Source of the DNA: Chitinophagales bacterium
Lineage (GTDB): Bacteria > Bacteroidota > Bacteroidia > Chitinophagales > UBA10324
Assembly: GCA_019694975.1 (NCBI GenBank)
Contig: JAIBAY010000008.1
Coordinates: 155,193-219,192 of the forward strand
Length of the DNA stretch: 64,000 nt
Direction: 5' to 3'
Positions 43,533-53,454 of the stretch are shown one piece after another. Position numbers and translations under genes: made by a program. Under the pieces are notes generated by a model. That model was given only the letters and a program-made list of their open reading frames with translations, was not told where the DNA came from and ran no database searches. Every line of letters begins with the position of its first letter. Positions within the stretch are counted from its first letter, which is position 1.

Positions 43533-44294
43533 ATGAGAAGAAATATTATCGCCGGAAACTGGAAGATGAACAAAACACCTTTGGAAGGCGCCCAACTGGT
43601 GGAAGAAACAATGGCCCTGTTATCATCAGTAGATACAGGAACTACGTTAGTTGTCTTTTGTCCTCCTTTCACAGCCATCGAACGCATCGCCGGACTCGTG
43701 AAGGGCAGGAACAATATTTTCGTAGCTGCGCAGAATTGTCATTGGGAAAAGTCAGGTGCATACACCGGTGAAATTTCAGCTTCCATGGCCAAGGCAGCTG
43801 GTGCATCATATGTGATTCTCGGCCATTCGGAAAGAAGACTGTATTTTCAGGAAACAAATAGTCAGCTGGCAAAAAAGGTTGATGCCGTTATAGGTGAAGG
43901 CATGAAGGTTATTTACTGTTGTGGTGAGCCGCTGGAAATAAGGGAAGCTAACGGACATTTTGAATTGGTGGAAAATCAGGTGAGGGAAGGATTGTTTCAT
44001 CTCTCCGGTGCTGCCTTTGCAGATGTTGTGATTGCCTATGAACCTGTATGGGCAATTGGAACCGGCAAAGTTGCCAGCGACGAACAGGCGCAGGAGATGC
44101 ATGCTTTTATTCGAAGCCTTGTTACAAAGCAATATGGTCATGAGGTGGCCCAAAACCTCACCATTCAATACGGTGGCAGCATGAAGCCGTCAAATGCAAA
44201 GGGATTGATGTCACAACCTGATGTAGATGGTGGACTGATAGGTGGCGCCTCACTCGTAGCCGCAGATTTCGTTGGTATTATAAAAAGCGTGTAA
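43533..44294 (+). CDS. tpiA: Triose-phosphate isomerase
   Basis: 253 aa. It interconverts dihydroxyacetone phosphate and glyceraldehyde 3-phosphate in glycolysis. Asn9 and Lys11 lie in GNWKMNKT, the electrophilic His is in ILGHSERR, the catalytic Glu is in AYEPVWAIGTGK, and the phosphate loop is YGGSMKPSNA with GGLIGGASL. Standard length. Confidence 0.97.
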   Translation: MRRNIIAGNWKMNKTPLEGAQLVEETMALLSSVDTGTTLVVFCPPFTAIERIAGLVKGRNNIFVAAQNCHWEKSGAYTGEISASMAKAAGASYVILGHSERRLYFQETNSQLAKKVDAVIGEGMKVIYCCGEPLEIREANGHFELVENQVREGLFHLSGAAFADVVIAYEPVWAIGTGKVASDEQAQEMHAFIRSLVTKQYGHEVAQNLTIQYGGSMKPSNAKGLMSQPDVDGGLIGGASLVAADFVGIIKSV

Positions 44295-44348
44295 TGCCTG
44301 TCGGCACAGAATAGGCCATGTGCCGCTAAGCTCAACATTGGCAGCGAT

Positions 44349-45179
44349 ATGCATTACCTTTCATTTACTTTTCATATCACTGAAGAATGGCAGCAGGATT
44401 TGCTGATTGCTGATCTGGATGCAATTGGCTTTCAGGGCTATGAACAGAAAGTAGACGAACTCGTTGCTTTTATTCCGGCTGACAAATTTGATGAATCCAT
44501 TTTTCAGTCAACTATTGCTCCGTTGACAGCGTCATATGGCGTCGGCTATGAAAGTGCAGTTATTGCAGAAAGAAACTGGAATGAAGAATGGGAAAGGGGA
44601 TTTCAGCCAATTCTCATTGAGAAAGAGATTGCAGTACGGGCCTCCTTTCATGCTGCATTTCCGGAAGTGAAACATGATATCATTATTGATCCACGCATGT
44701 CATTCGGTACCGGTCACCATGCAACGACGGAAATGATGATGCGACTTATGCTGCGAGAAGCATTTGAAGGCAGAGTGGTACTTGACTTTGGAAGCGGGAC
44801 CGGCATTTTATCAGTGCTTGCTTCAAAACTGCATGCTGCTTCAGTATTGGCAGTAGATCATGAAAAGTGGGCCTACCATAATGCAATTGATAATTTCCGT
44901 GCAAACAATGTACACAATGCTACGCCGGTACTGGGTGATGCTGATGCCTTCAGTCAAAAGCAATTTCAAATCATACTGGCCAATATCAACCGTTCCATCA
45001 TTCTTGCAACAATGCCTCAGTTTGCAGCATCTTTGGACGTGCAGGGCAAGCTGCTGATCAGCGGTTTTTTGAAAGCAGATGAATCAGCCCTACTGCAGGC
45101 TGCCGATAATGAAGGTTTCGCAATAACGGATCAGTTAACGCAAGACGATTGGATGGCCATGACTTTGTTAAGAAATTGA
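44349..45179 (+). CDS. prmA: Ribosomal protein L11 methyltransferase
   Basis: 276 aa. It methylates L11 using S-adenosylmethionine. Segments are DPRMSFGTGHHATTEMM, the SAM-binding VVLDFGSGTGILSVLASKL, DHEKWAYHNAIDNFRANN and ILANINRSIIL (the NPPY-like position). The N-terminal substrate domain is about 1-110. It lies 54 nt after tpiA, likely co-transcribed. Confidence 0.93.
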   Translation: MHYLSFTFHITEEWQQDLLIADLDAIGFQGYEQKVDELVAFIPADKFDESIFQSTIAPLTASYGVGYESAVIAERNWNEEWERGFQPILIEKEIAVRASFHAAFPEVKHDIIIDPRMSFGTGHHATTEMMMRLMLREAFEGRVVLDFGSGTGILSVLASKLHAASVLAVDHEKWAYHNAIDNFRANNVHNATPVLGDADAFSQKQFQIILANINRSIILATMPQFAASLDVQGKLLISGFLKADESALLQAADNEGFAITDQLTQDDWMAMTLLRN

Positions 45180-45244
45180 TACACTTGTCTGGCGGGTGTG
45201 GATACTATATGCTGCAGCACCGGCAGCTGGAAATTTTTATTATC

Positions 45245-45252
45245 TAATTTCG
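45245..45252 (+). promoter_or_regulatory. -7 element variant TAATTTCG
   Basis: TAnnTTCG variant 28 nt upstream of the 1480-aa gene. Confidence 0.4.
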
Positions 45253-45279
45253 TTGCTTTCCTGAAAAGAAAGCAATAAG

Positions 45280-48200
45280 ATGCATCGGGTTGTCCTGTTA
45301 TTTTTGATTTTGCTGTCACTTTCACGGTATGCTGTAGCGCAATCCGCCAGCGAATTTTCATCAGATCCCGCTGTATTCATCAAGCAGGCAACGCAAATGC
45401 TTTCAGATACCAAGCGTGTTGACTGCCAGCAAACAGCAGGCGTACTACAGGATGCATGGCCGCAGTTTTCAGGCTCACAGCAGGCAGATATTATTGCGCT
45501 GGCTGTTGCCATGCGGGAACGTAAGATGCTGGTAACTCCTTATTTTCAGAAATTCTTCGCGGCAACCGCAGCTTTCAAATTGTTGAAGCAGGAGGATGAC
45601 TTGTTTGATGCCTGGCAAGAAGTAACCGCAAGCGTCATAAGCACGCAACGGCAGGGTAATAACAAGCGGTATGAACAGTATCTCGACTTTTCAAATGCGC
45701 TGTTCTCCCGTCATGCATTATATATTTCAGAAGGGCGTACCTGGAAATTTGACGGCGATATATTTGAGTTGCAAATGGTGAATGATAATCCGGTGCTGAA
45801 AATTGATGACTGCACAATAATCGGCATCACTGCAAAGGATTCGTTACGGATTGAAGGCACGGGTGGCAGCTACTTCCCTATGGAAAACAAATGGCAGGGC
45901 ATTAAAGGCAGAGCTGACTGGACACGCGTTGGTTTTGGTACCGATGAAGTTTATGTGACATTCAGGAATTATACGATTGATTGCAGGCAATCGGATTACA
46001 GTGCTGATTCGGCGCGGTTATTTTATGAAGCCTATGATAAAAAAAATATCACCGGTAAATTTTCTGACCGGCTGTTATCATTCACCGATCCTGAAACAAC
46101 CACATTCCCGAGATTTGAATCTTACAGGAAGGACCTGCTCTTCGACAATATCGCACCGCATGTGAAGCTTTATGGCGGTGTTTCGTTACAGGGCGCCAAG
46201 ATGAATGCCAACGGTACGGCAGATCAGAAGGCAATGATCAAGATCTTCCGTTACGATAAGCTGCTGGGTGTGGTAGCCAAGTCTGTCAACTTTCAGATCA
46301 ACAAAGACAAAGAAATAAATGCGGCACAGGCGGAAGTGAAGCTGCTGCTGGGAAAGGATTCAATCATGCATGGCGGGCTTACGCTGCGGTATAACAGCGA
46401 GAAAAGAGAACTCTATCTTTTTCGCGGCAAAAACGGCATCGAAAAATCTCCTTTCTATGATTTTTACCATAAGCTTGAAATATCGCCTGATGTGGTTTTC
46501 TGGGATATGAATGAACCGACACTTTACCTGCGGAACATTTCACAATCCGGTCAGAGTGAAGTGGTGCTTGAGTCATTCGATTATTATTCAGCCGGTAAAA
46601 TGGAAAAGTTTCAGAACATTGCCGATTATAACATTATTGAAAAGCTCAGGAGCATTGTGGAAACTACGGGCGAGAAACAATTTACAACAGAAGACCTCGC
46701 CAGGAAGCTCGGACCTAAATATTCCGCGCAAACTATAAAAGGAATTCTCTATAAACTCGTGGAAGATGGTTTTATTGATTATGATGATCAGAAGGAGTTG
46801 GTAACGGTGCGGTATAAAACGTTTCATTACATCGATGCGAAACGGAACAAGACGGATTATGACAACATCAGGATTGATTCGAAAACAGACAGTGTGAATG
46901 CCGAGATTGATATGCGCAGCATGAATATGCAATTGCGTGGTGTAAATGACATCGCCCTGAGTGATTCAAATTTTGTAGTGGTGTTTCCAAGGGGCAAAGT
47001 GGTTACCGCCAGGCAGAACAGGGATATGGATTTCAGCGGCATGATGTTCGCCGGCCGGCTTGACATGTCGGGCGACGGATTCAGCTTCGACTACGATGAT
47101 TTTAAGATCGAACTCTCCACGGTTGATTCTGTGCTGATCAATATTCCGACCGGTAAAATGGATGAAACGGGAAAACCTGCAGTGGGACCAATAAAAAGTG
47201 TGATTGAAAAAGTAACCGGTAACCTGCAGATAGATGCCACGAATAACCGTTCAGGCCGTGCACGCAACAAGCAATACCCGATTCTAACCACCACACAGCC
47301 ATCTTATGTTTATTATGATCAGCCGCGCACTATGGGTGGTGTTTATGACAGGGATAAATTTTATTTTCAGCTTGAGCCATTTGAATTTGATTCGCTCAAC
47401 AAGTTCAGGACCCTGTCAGTTGGATTCAATGGGAAACTTGTTTCAGGCGGTATCTTTCCTGAAATGAATGAGCGCATCAGCATACAGCCGGATCTGTCGC
47501 TGGGCTTCAGGGTAAAGAAGACTGATCTCGCATTATATGGCGGTAAGGGTACTTTCAGCAATCAGCTTTCGCTCGACAATACAGGCCTTCGCGGTAAAGG
47601 CACTTTTAAATTTCTTTCTTCCGTGAGTACCGCTAAAGAAATTATTTTTTATCCCGACTCGCTTAATGCAAAGTCTGATTCCTTCCGAATACAATCAACT
47701 ATGCTCAATGGCGTGGAGTATCCGGATGTAACCGGCTTAAGAGATTATATCCATTGGATCCCTTATAACGACTCCATGGTAGTGAAGATGGATTCAGTTC
47801 CCTTTAAAATCTTTGATCAGCAGACTACCTTACGCGGTGCATTGGTTTTGCAATCTACAGGTCTTTCCGGTAGTGGAAATGTCGACTGGAGTGATGCCAC
47901 ACTGTCGGCGGCTGATATTGATTTCGGACGAAATAAGATGAAGGCAGACTCAGCCGATTTTACTATCAAATCGCTGGATCCGAAGAAGTTTGCACTCAAA
48001 ACGAGTGATGTAAGCGCGACTATTGATTTTGATAAACGGCTTGGCACATTCAAGTCCAATACGGATGATATTTCCACGCTGTTTCCATATAATGAATACC
48101 GTACCTCCATCAATCAATTCAAATGGGAGATGGATAAAAAACGGATGACATTTGTAGCGCCCGAAGGTTCTGTGGCGGACTTTACTTCTGTTAAAGCCGA

Positions 48201-49722
48201 CCAGGATTCGCTTTCATTTACGGGTAGTACAGCCACCTATGATATGCAGAACTTCATTTTGCGGATTAATAAGGTTCCTTACATTGATGTGGCGGATGCG
48301 CGCGTATATCCTGACAGTGGTAAGGTGGTGATAGAAGCCGAAGCGAGAATGAGAACATTAAACCGTGCCAAAATCATAATGGATACGATTGATGAATATC
48401 ACAGGTTTGACAGCGTGTCGGCGAATATCTATGGCAAAAACAGTTTGAAAGCATCCGGCATCTATTCCTATCTAAATAAAACCGGTAAAGGCCAGAAAAT
48501 CTGGATGGATGATATCGGCGTATTCAATGATTCCACCAAAGTAAACTATCATGTTTATGCCAAAGGCGTGGTGGATTCATCACAAAAATTTACACTCTTG
48601 CCCAAAATATTTTATAAAGGAAAAGTGAACATCGCATCCAACACAGAGCCGGTGGAATTCAAAGGGTATGCGCGGCTTGATATCAGTAATCCAAAAGTGA
48701 AGGCGGAGTGGTTTTCAATTGATAACTACATGAATAAGGATTCCGGCTATGTTAAATATTCCGATCCCGAAAATGAGTCACACAAGCCGATGACTGCAGG
48801 AATGGTGTTCGATGCGGACTCATCCGACCTGTATACTTCTTTCTTTAATGCCAAGAAAAGCTCGAGGGATAAAAATCTGTTTGTGGCAAATGGTATTGTC
48901 TTCTATGATGAAAAGACAAAGGAATTTGTTGCGGGTGATGCCAACAAAATTCTGAATGAAGCTGATCGCGGCAATGTGTTGCGGTATAACGATGTAACCG
49001 GTAAAGTGAAGGCAGAGGGAAAGATGAATTTCGGACTGAACTATGGCATGGTGGATATTGCCAGTGCCGGGCAGGTCACTACGGACGTCAATAAAAACAG
49101 CCCGGTTTTCCAGGTGGCACTTGGTATCCGGTTTGATCTCGACAAAGACCTCATGAGCATGATGTCTAAATCTGTTTTGCAAGGCAACTACGATGAACCC
49201 GACGCCGATTATTCTTCTGATGTGTTTCAGAAAGCGCTGCCTGAATTAATTGACCCGCAAAAGGAGAAAGCATTCAATGATGGTTTTAACGCATCCGGTA
49301 ACCTGGTAAAGAGTGAAGCACTTCCTTACACCATTTTTTTATCAGACGTGGAGTTGCGCTGGGACAAAACCAGCAAGGCCTTCTACAATATTAAACCATT
49401 CAGCCTTGCCTTTGTGGATGGTCAGTCTGTTGCACGCGTGGTACCGGGCTATATTGAATTAGGATTTAAGCGCAGCGGAGATTATCTCAACCTGTACATT
49501 CCTGCAGGAGATGAAGACTTCTGGTATTACTTTTACTATGCGGCAGGCAATATGCAGATTGTTGCGGGCGAACAATCATTTAATGAAGCATTGGTGAACA
49601 TTAATCCTGATAAGCGAAGAAGTGAAACAAAAGACGGTAAGAGCTACCAGTATAATCCCGGTTCGGAAAACAAGAAGAATACATTTGTGAACCGCATGAA
49701 ATTCCTGGCGGGTGAAGAGTAA
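45280..49722 (+). CDS. Very large exported protein of unknown function (1480 aa)
   Basis: A signal peptide (1-20, ending YAVAQ) and then almost 1450 residues of charged, beta-rich sequence. I recognise no enzyme motif. Residues ~450-515 (FTTEDLARKLGPKYSAQTIK...LVEDGFIDYDDQKELV) look like a winged-helix fold, which is odd in an exported protein. Many short stretches alternate polar strands with DSxxF and YDxxxF turns (for example SFTGSTATYDMQNFILRI), recalling OstA/LptA-type beta sheets. There is no T9SS sorting domain; the C-terminus is basic and polar. A periplasmic or inner-face outer-membrane role is the most that can be inferred. It lies between prmA and plsY. Confidence 0.85.
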   Translation: MHRVVLLFLILLSLSRYAVAQSASEFSSDPAVFIKQATQMLSDTKRVDCQQTAGVLQDAWPQFSGSQQADIIALAVAMRERKMLVTPYFQKFFAATAAFKLLKQEDDLFDAWQEVTASVISTQRQGNNKRYEQYLDFSNALFSRHALYISEGRTWKFDGDIFELQMVNDNPVLKIDDCTIIGITAKDSLRIEGTGGSYFPMENKWQGIKGRADWTRVGFGTDEVYVTFRNYTIDCRQSDYSADSARLFYEAYDKKNITGKFSDRLLSFTDPETTTFPRFESYRKDLLFDNIAPHVKLYGGVSLQGAKMNANGTADQKAMIKIFRYDKLLGVVAKSVNFQINKDKEINAAQAEVKLLLGKDSIMHGGLTLRYNSEKRELYLFRGKNGIEKSPFYDFYHKLEISPDVVFWDMNEPTLYLRNISQSGQSEVVLESFDYYSAGKMEKFQNIADYNIIEKLRSIVETTGEKQFTTEDLARKLGPKYSAQTIKGILYKLVEDGFIDYDDQKELVTVRYKTFHYIDAKRNKTDYDNIRIDSKTDSVNAEIDMRSMNMQLRGVNDIALSDSNFVVVFPRGKVVTARQNRDMDFSGMMFAGRLDMSGDGFSFDYDDFKIELSTVDSVLINIPTGKMDETGKPAVGPIKSVIEKVTGNLQIDATNNRSGRARNKQYPILTTTQPSYVYYDQPRTMGGVYDRDKFYFQLEPFEFDSLNKFRTLSVGFNGKLVSGGIFPEMNERISIQPDLSLGFRVKKTDLALYGGKGTFSNQLSLDNTGLRGKGTFKFLSSVSTAKEIIFYPDSLNAKSDSFRIQSTMLNGVEYPDVTGLRDYIHWIPYNDSMVVKMDSVPFKIFDQQTTLRGALVLQSTGLSGSGNVDWSDATLSAADIDFGRNKMKADSADFTIKSLDPKKFALKTSDVSATIDFDKRLGTFKSNTDDISTLFPYNEYRTSINQFKWEMDKKRMTFVAPEGSVADFTSVKADQDSLSFTGSTATYDMQNFILRINKVPYIDVADARVYPDSGKVVIEAEARMRTLNRAKIIMDTIDEYHRFDSVSANIYGKNSLKASGIYSYLNKTGKGQKIWMDDIGVFNDSTKVNYHVYAKGVVDSSQKFTLLPKIFYKGKVNIASNTEPVEFKGYARLDISNPKVKAEWFSIDNYMNKDSGYVKYSDPENESHKPMTAGMVFDADSSDLYTSFFNAKKSSRDKNLFVANGIVFYDEKTKEFVAGDANKILNEADRGNVLRYNDVTGKVKAEGKMNFGLNYGMVDIASAGQVTTDVNKNSPVFQVALGIRFDLDKDLMSMMSKSVLQGNYDEPDADYSSDVFQKALPELIDPQKEKAFNDGFNASGNLVKSEALPYTIFLSDVELRWDKTSKAFYNIKPFSLAFVDGQSVARVVPGYIELGFKRSGDYLNLYIPAGDEDFWYYFYYAAGNMQIVAGEQSFNEALVNINPDKRRSETKDGKSYQYNPGSENKKNTFVNRMKFLAGEE

Positions 49723-49789
49723 TACATGGTACAAGGCAGCATCAAAGCATTCAGCTTTTTTATTTTAAACAACAAAACAACGCAATCTT

Positions 49790-50419
49790 TTGAATTACGA
49801 ATTCATCATTGCTTTTGTGCTTGCTTACCTTATCGGTGCCATTCCTTTTTCGGTGTGGACAGGCCTGCTTTTCTATGGAAAGGATGTGCGGAAATATGGC
49901 AGCGGCAATGCCGGGGCTACTAATACGTTTCGCGTATTGGGAACACAGGCTGGTATTATTGTCTTGTTTCTCGACATCGTTAAAGGCAGTATTGCTGTTT
50001 CACTGGCTTACTATCTTGGAGGCATTCCATTTGATTCGGATAACTTTATCTTTTATGAACTGGCACTTGGCATAACTGCAGCTGTCGGACATATCTTTCC
50101 GGTATATCTTCGGTTTAAAGGAGGCAAGGGTGTTGCCACATTATTCGGTGTGGGTATTTCTGTTTTTCCTGTAGCCGCACTGGCATGCGTGATGGTATTC
50201 ATCATTATTTTTTTGCTGACACGTTATGTTTCACTGGGATCGATACTGGCTGCAATAACATTTCCTGTGGTGATTATATTCTATGGCCATGTGCGGCAAT
50301 GGCCTGTTCTTGCATTTGCCATTGCCATTCCCTGCATTATTCTTTATACGCACCGGCTGAATATCCGGCGCTTACTGAAAGGTGAAGAGCATAAAATTGC
50401 TTTCGGAAAGAAACAGTAA
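49790..50419 (+). CDS. plsY: Glycerol-3-phosphate acyltransferase PlsY
   Basis: 209 aa. An inner-membrane enzyme that acylates glycerol 3-phosphate from acyl-phosphate, the first step of phospholipid synthesis. The three conserved loops are KYGSGNAGATNTFRVLG, GHIFPVYLRFKGGKGVAT, and the later HRLNIRRLLKGEE segment. About five to six membrane helices. The start is a TTG at 49790 (MNYEFIIAFVLAY); no ATG fits before the first helix. Confidence 0.93.
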   Translation: MNYEFIIAFVLAYLIGAIPFSVWTGLLFYGKDVRKYGSGNAGATNTFRVLGTQAGIIVLFLDIVKGSIAVSLAYYLGGIPFDSDNFIFYELALGITAAVGHIFPVYLRFKGGKGVATLFGVGISVFPVAALACVMVFIIIFLLTRYVSLGSILAAITFPVVIIFYGHVRQWPVLAFAIAIPCIILYTHRLNIRRLLKGEEHKIAFGKKQ

Positions 50420-50520
50420 AGGAAGTTCAGACATACAACCGGCGTATTTTCGAAAGGATGGGAAGGGCATTGTTTTAATAACAAGTAGTTTCATTTACGT
50501 ACGAAGTTCTGCATCTAAAT

Positions 50521-51420
50521 TTATTTGTACCTCGGATGAAACTGCAGTAAAGTTTGCCGCAGATAATCCCTGTCTAGATGGGTGTAGATTTCAGTGGTTG
50601 TGATGGATGCATGGCCCAGCATTTCCTGCACGGCACGCAGGTCAGCGCCGCCTTCAATCAGGTGTGTGGCAAAGGAGTGGCGGAAGGTATGCGGACTGAT
50701 CGACTTTTTTATTCCGGCTTTTTCCGCCAGCGCTTTAATCATCATAAAGACATACACACGTGAGAGCTTTTTCCCGCTGCGGTTCAGGAAAATAAAATCC
50801 TCGAATCCCGGTTTAACCGATAAATGGTTGCGTACACCTTCACGGTAGTAATTGATATGTTTAACAGCTTCTTCACCGACAGGAACCAGGCGTTCCTTAT
50901 CTCCTTTGCCTGTAACTTTGATGAAGCCAACATCAAAGTAGAGATTTGAAATCCTGAGTTCCACTAACTCCGTCACACGCAAACCACAGCCATAGAGTGT
51001 TTCCACGATGGCCCGGTTGCGGATGCCGTCTGCTTTGCTGTGATCTATGGCAGCCAGCATCGTGTTGATTTCCTGCAGGTGCAGCACATCAGGCAGTTTC
51101 CGCTTTAGTTTTGGTCCTTCGAGCAGGAGCGTGGGATCATTGGAAACAAGGTCTTCCATCATCAGGTATTTGTAAAATGCCCTGATGCCGGAAAGGATAC
51201 GAGCCTGCGACTGATCACCCATACCAAGCTCATTGATGAAATGGATGAACTGCTGAAGGTTTTCAAACTGTACCTGTTCCGGAGGCAGTTGTTGTTGCAT
51301 CTGCATAAATTGCCGGAGCAGTTCAACATCATGCTGATAGGCTTCCACTGAATTTGCAGACAGCGAACGCTCCAGTTGCAGATAGGCTCTGAATCCTTTT
51401 ATAGTAGTATGCCAATCCAT
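50521..51420 (-). CDS. xerD: Site-specific tyrosine recombinase XerD
   Basis: 299 aa. It resolves chromosome dimers at dif with XerC. The N-terminal SAM-like DNA-binding domain is at 1-95. The catalytic domain has Arg148 (GCGLRVTEL), Lys172 (GKGDKER), His244 and Arg247 (HTFRHSF), His270 (LGHASITTT) and Tyr279 (IYTHLD). Full-length and intact. It is divergent from aroQ, a frequent arrangement in the phylum. No dif-like site was noticed in the window. Confidence 0.93.
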   Translation of the reverse strand: MDWHTTIKGFRAYLQLERSLSANSVEAYQHDVELLRQFMQMQQQLPPEQVQFENLQQFIHFINELGMGDQSQARILSGIRAFYKYLMMEDLVSNDPTLLLEGPKLKRKLPDVLHLQEINTMLAAIDHSKADGIRNRAIVETLYGCGLRVTELVELRISNLYFDVGFIKVTGKGDKERLVPVGEEAVKHINYYREGVRNHLSVKPGFEDFIFLNRSGKKLSRVYVFMMIKALAEKAGIKKSISPHTFRHSFATHLIEGGADLRAVQEMLGHASITTTEIYTHLDRDYLRQTLLQFHPRYK

Positions 51421-51541
51421 AATGCTGAGTTGATGTTCCGGTTTGATGCCGATTGACTGCCCGGTGTGCAGCTGGAAATAATTTTCAGGCTTTAACTTCC
51501 GGATTCATTCCCGTTTCCTTCTATACCCAAAGCATAAATCC

Positions 51542-51549
51542 TATCTTTA
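51542..51549 (+). promoter_or_regulatory. -7 element variant TATCTTTA for aroQ
   Basis: TAnnTTTA variant about 47 nt before the aroQ ATG. Confidence 0.4.
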
Positions 51550-51595
51550 CAAAATTCCTATTTCCTCCATAATACTGCTCATAACTTTTTCCACA

Positions 51596-52012
51596 ATGGA
51601 TATTCTGATCATAAACGGGCCTAACCTCAATCTGCTGGGAAAACGTGAACCGGAGATCTATGGCAACCGGACTTTTGAAGATTATTTTACGGAATTATCG
51701 GGTAAGTATCCACACCATTCGCTCACTTTTTATCAAAGCAATGTGGAAGGCGAGATTATCAATAAGCTGCAGGCCGCAGGCTTCACCTGCGATGGCATCA
51801 TCCTGAATGCAGGTGGTTATACGCATACATCCGTTGCCATCGGTGATGCCATAGCCGCCATTAAATCGCCGGTGATAGAAGTGCACATTTCCAATCCATA
51901 TGCAAGAGAAGAATACCGCCGGCAATCCATGCTTTCGGGAAAATGCAAAGGCCTGATTGCAGGGTTCGGACTGAAGGGATATGAAATGGCTGTGAGATAT
52001 TTCGTGGAATGA
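51596..52012 (+). CDS. aroQ: 3-dehydroquinate dehydratase, type II
   Basis: 138 aa. The third step of the shikimate pathway (dehydroquinate to dehydroshikimate). The N-terminal IINGPNLNLLGKREPEIYG carries the lid Arg and catalytic Tyr22; ILNAGGYTHTSVAIGDAI and VIEVHISNPYAREEYR carry the active-site Asn and His. Normal length. It is convergent with the glycosyltransferase gene, 14 nt between stops. Confidence 0.95.
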   Translation: MDILIINGPNLNLLGKREPEIYGNRTFEDYFTELSGKYPHHSLTFYQSNVEGEIINKLQAAGFTCDGIILNAGGYTHTSVAIGDAIAAIKSPVIEVHISNPYAREEYRRQSMLSGKCKGLIAGFGLKGYEMAVRYFVE

Positions 52013-52026
52013 GCTGAGGCAGATTC

Positions 52027-53052
52027 TTATGTCTGTACGATATCCCTGAATGTTTTTTTCTTCTTTACAAAATAGTCCCACACAATAGAACCATTGTAAA
52101 CACCGGTCATGGATAAAAACGGTGTTTGGGAGCTGGGCCGCTGCCTGTTGATCTCGTGCAGATGCGTGATGAAGTACCAGTGTGCTTTCTGAATCGCCAT
52201 AAAATCTCCGGTCTGCAGCGTAACTAAAAACCTGCATGCCGCCAGTTGATCCAATAATATTCTTGTCAGCAGCGTGCGCCATCTTTTATGCTGAAGATTC
52301 TTCGCTATCATCAGCAGGTTATTACGGAAATTCAGATAGGTTTTGAACGGATTATTCTTCGGTAAACTGCCTCCGCCAAGATGAAACACGGTGGCACCGG
52401 CACAATACATTACTTTGTAACCTGCATTTTTCAATCTCCAGCAGAAATCAATCTCTTCCATGTGTGCGAAGAAAGTGCCATCAAGACCGCCGAGCGATTC
52501 ATACACTTTTTTCCGTACCAGCATGCAGGCACCCGAAGCCCAGAAGACCTCGGCGTCCCGGGCAAACTGTTCATGATCTTCTTCTGTAACATCAAAAACA
52601 CGGCCGCGGCAAAATGTATATCCGTATTTATCAATCCAGCCTCCGGCAGCGCCGGCATACTCAAATTGTTGTGGTTGAAGTTGTGCATGGATGCGCGGAT
52701 GAACGGCGCCAATATCTTGATCAGACTCCAAGAGCGCTGTCAGGGGTGCCAGCCAGTTATGACTTACTGCAACATCCTGGTTCATTAAAACAATATACTC
52801 CGAATCAATTTTACGGATCGCCTGGTTATATCCTTCCGCGAAGCCGTAATTTTTTTTAAGTGAAATAATCTTCACACCCGGAAAATTCATTTGCAGGAAA
52901 GCAACTGAATCATCGGTTGATGCATTGTCTGCCACAACAATGTCTGTATCATCCGTTTGAAATTGCAGCAGCGAAGGAAGAAATGATTCTAAATATTTCC
53001 GCCCGTTCCAGCATAAGATGACTACAGCAGTTTTTGACCAGTTACCCATCAT
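52027..53052 (-). CDS. Glycosyltransferase family 2 protein
   Basis: 341 aa, GT-A fold. The N-terminal VVILCWNGRKYLESFLPSL is followed by VADNASTDDSVAFL, then NYGFAEGYNQAIR and the metal site in VLMNQDVAVSHNW. The acceptor region has GACMLVRKKVYESLGGLDGTF and the catalytic-type HMEEIDFCWRLKNAG. This resembles rhamnosyl- or dTDP-sugar transferases of cell-surface glycan synthesis. It has no membrane helix. It stands outside any glycan cluster, so the substrate is unknown. Confidence 0.88.
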   Translation of the reverse strand: MMGNWSKTAVVILCWNGRKYLESFLPSLLQFQTDDTDIVVADNASTDDSVAFLQMNFPGVKIISLKKNYGFAEGYNQAIRKIDSEYIVLMNQDVAVSHNWLAPLTALLESDQDIGAVHPRIHAQLQPQQFEYAGAAGGWIDKYGYTFCRGRVFDVTEEDHEQFARDAEVFWASGACMLVRKKVYESLGGLDGTFFAHMEEIDFCWRLKNAGYKVMYCAGATVFHLGGGSLPKNNPFKTYLNFRNNLLMIAKNLQHKRWRTLLTRILLDQLAACRFLVTLQTGDFMAIQKAHWYFITHLHEINRQRPSSQTPFLSMTGVYNGSIVWDYFVKKKKTFRDIVQT

Positions 53053-53068
53053 TAAGTTTGACTAAGCG

Positions 53069-53076
53069 TAAAGGTA
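53069..53076 (-). promoter_or_regulatory. -7 element variant TACCTTTA for the glycosyltransferase
   Basis: TAnnTTTA variant 17 nt upstream of the start. Confidence 0.4.
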
Positions 53077-53454
53077 TTGGTTGTGAAAGAAAGTTGTAGG
53101 TTTATCAAATCCGCATTTTACAATTTAGTGCAGGACATACCTCATAAGTTTCATGCTTTGCCGCAGAAACATCCCGGGGGGAAACAGTTTTAAATCCGGG
53201 TTTGGCAGGATTTTGCAATTGAAAGTTCTATGTAAAACGGCAAGTACTTTTACGATGAACTGAGGATCATATAATTGCCGGCAAGATGGCAGCAACATGC
53301 TGCGGTTTCAGAATTCTCTTACAGCATATTATTAAAGAATAAGAGCATTGCAGCCATTACTGAAAGAAACCGATTCTTATTAGCACTTTAAAACTGTACA
53401 CCGGTTGTCATAATGGTATAAAAGCCTGCAGGAATAACATTCATCCATAATAAA
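53077..53454. other. Intergenic region without recognised features
   Basis: About 380 nt between two minus-strand genes. One small palindrome (GCAGCA/TGCTGC at 53291-53305) is present. I see no gene, RNA structure or clear terminator. Confidence 0.5.

Noticed and set aside
50521..51595. dif recombination site near xerD
   Set aside because: No 28-bp imperfect palindrome of dif type was noticed there; xerD need not be near dif.
53291..53305. GCAGCA/TGCTGC palindrome as a terminator
   Set aside because: The loop is only 3 nt and no T-tract follows on either strand.
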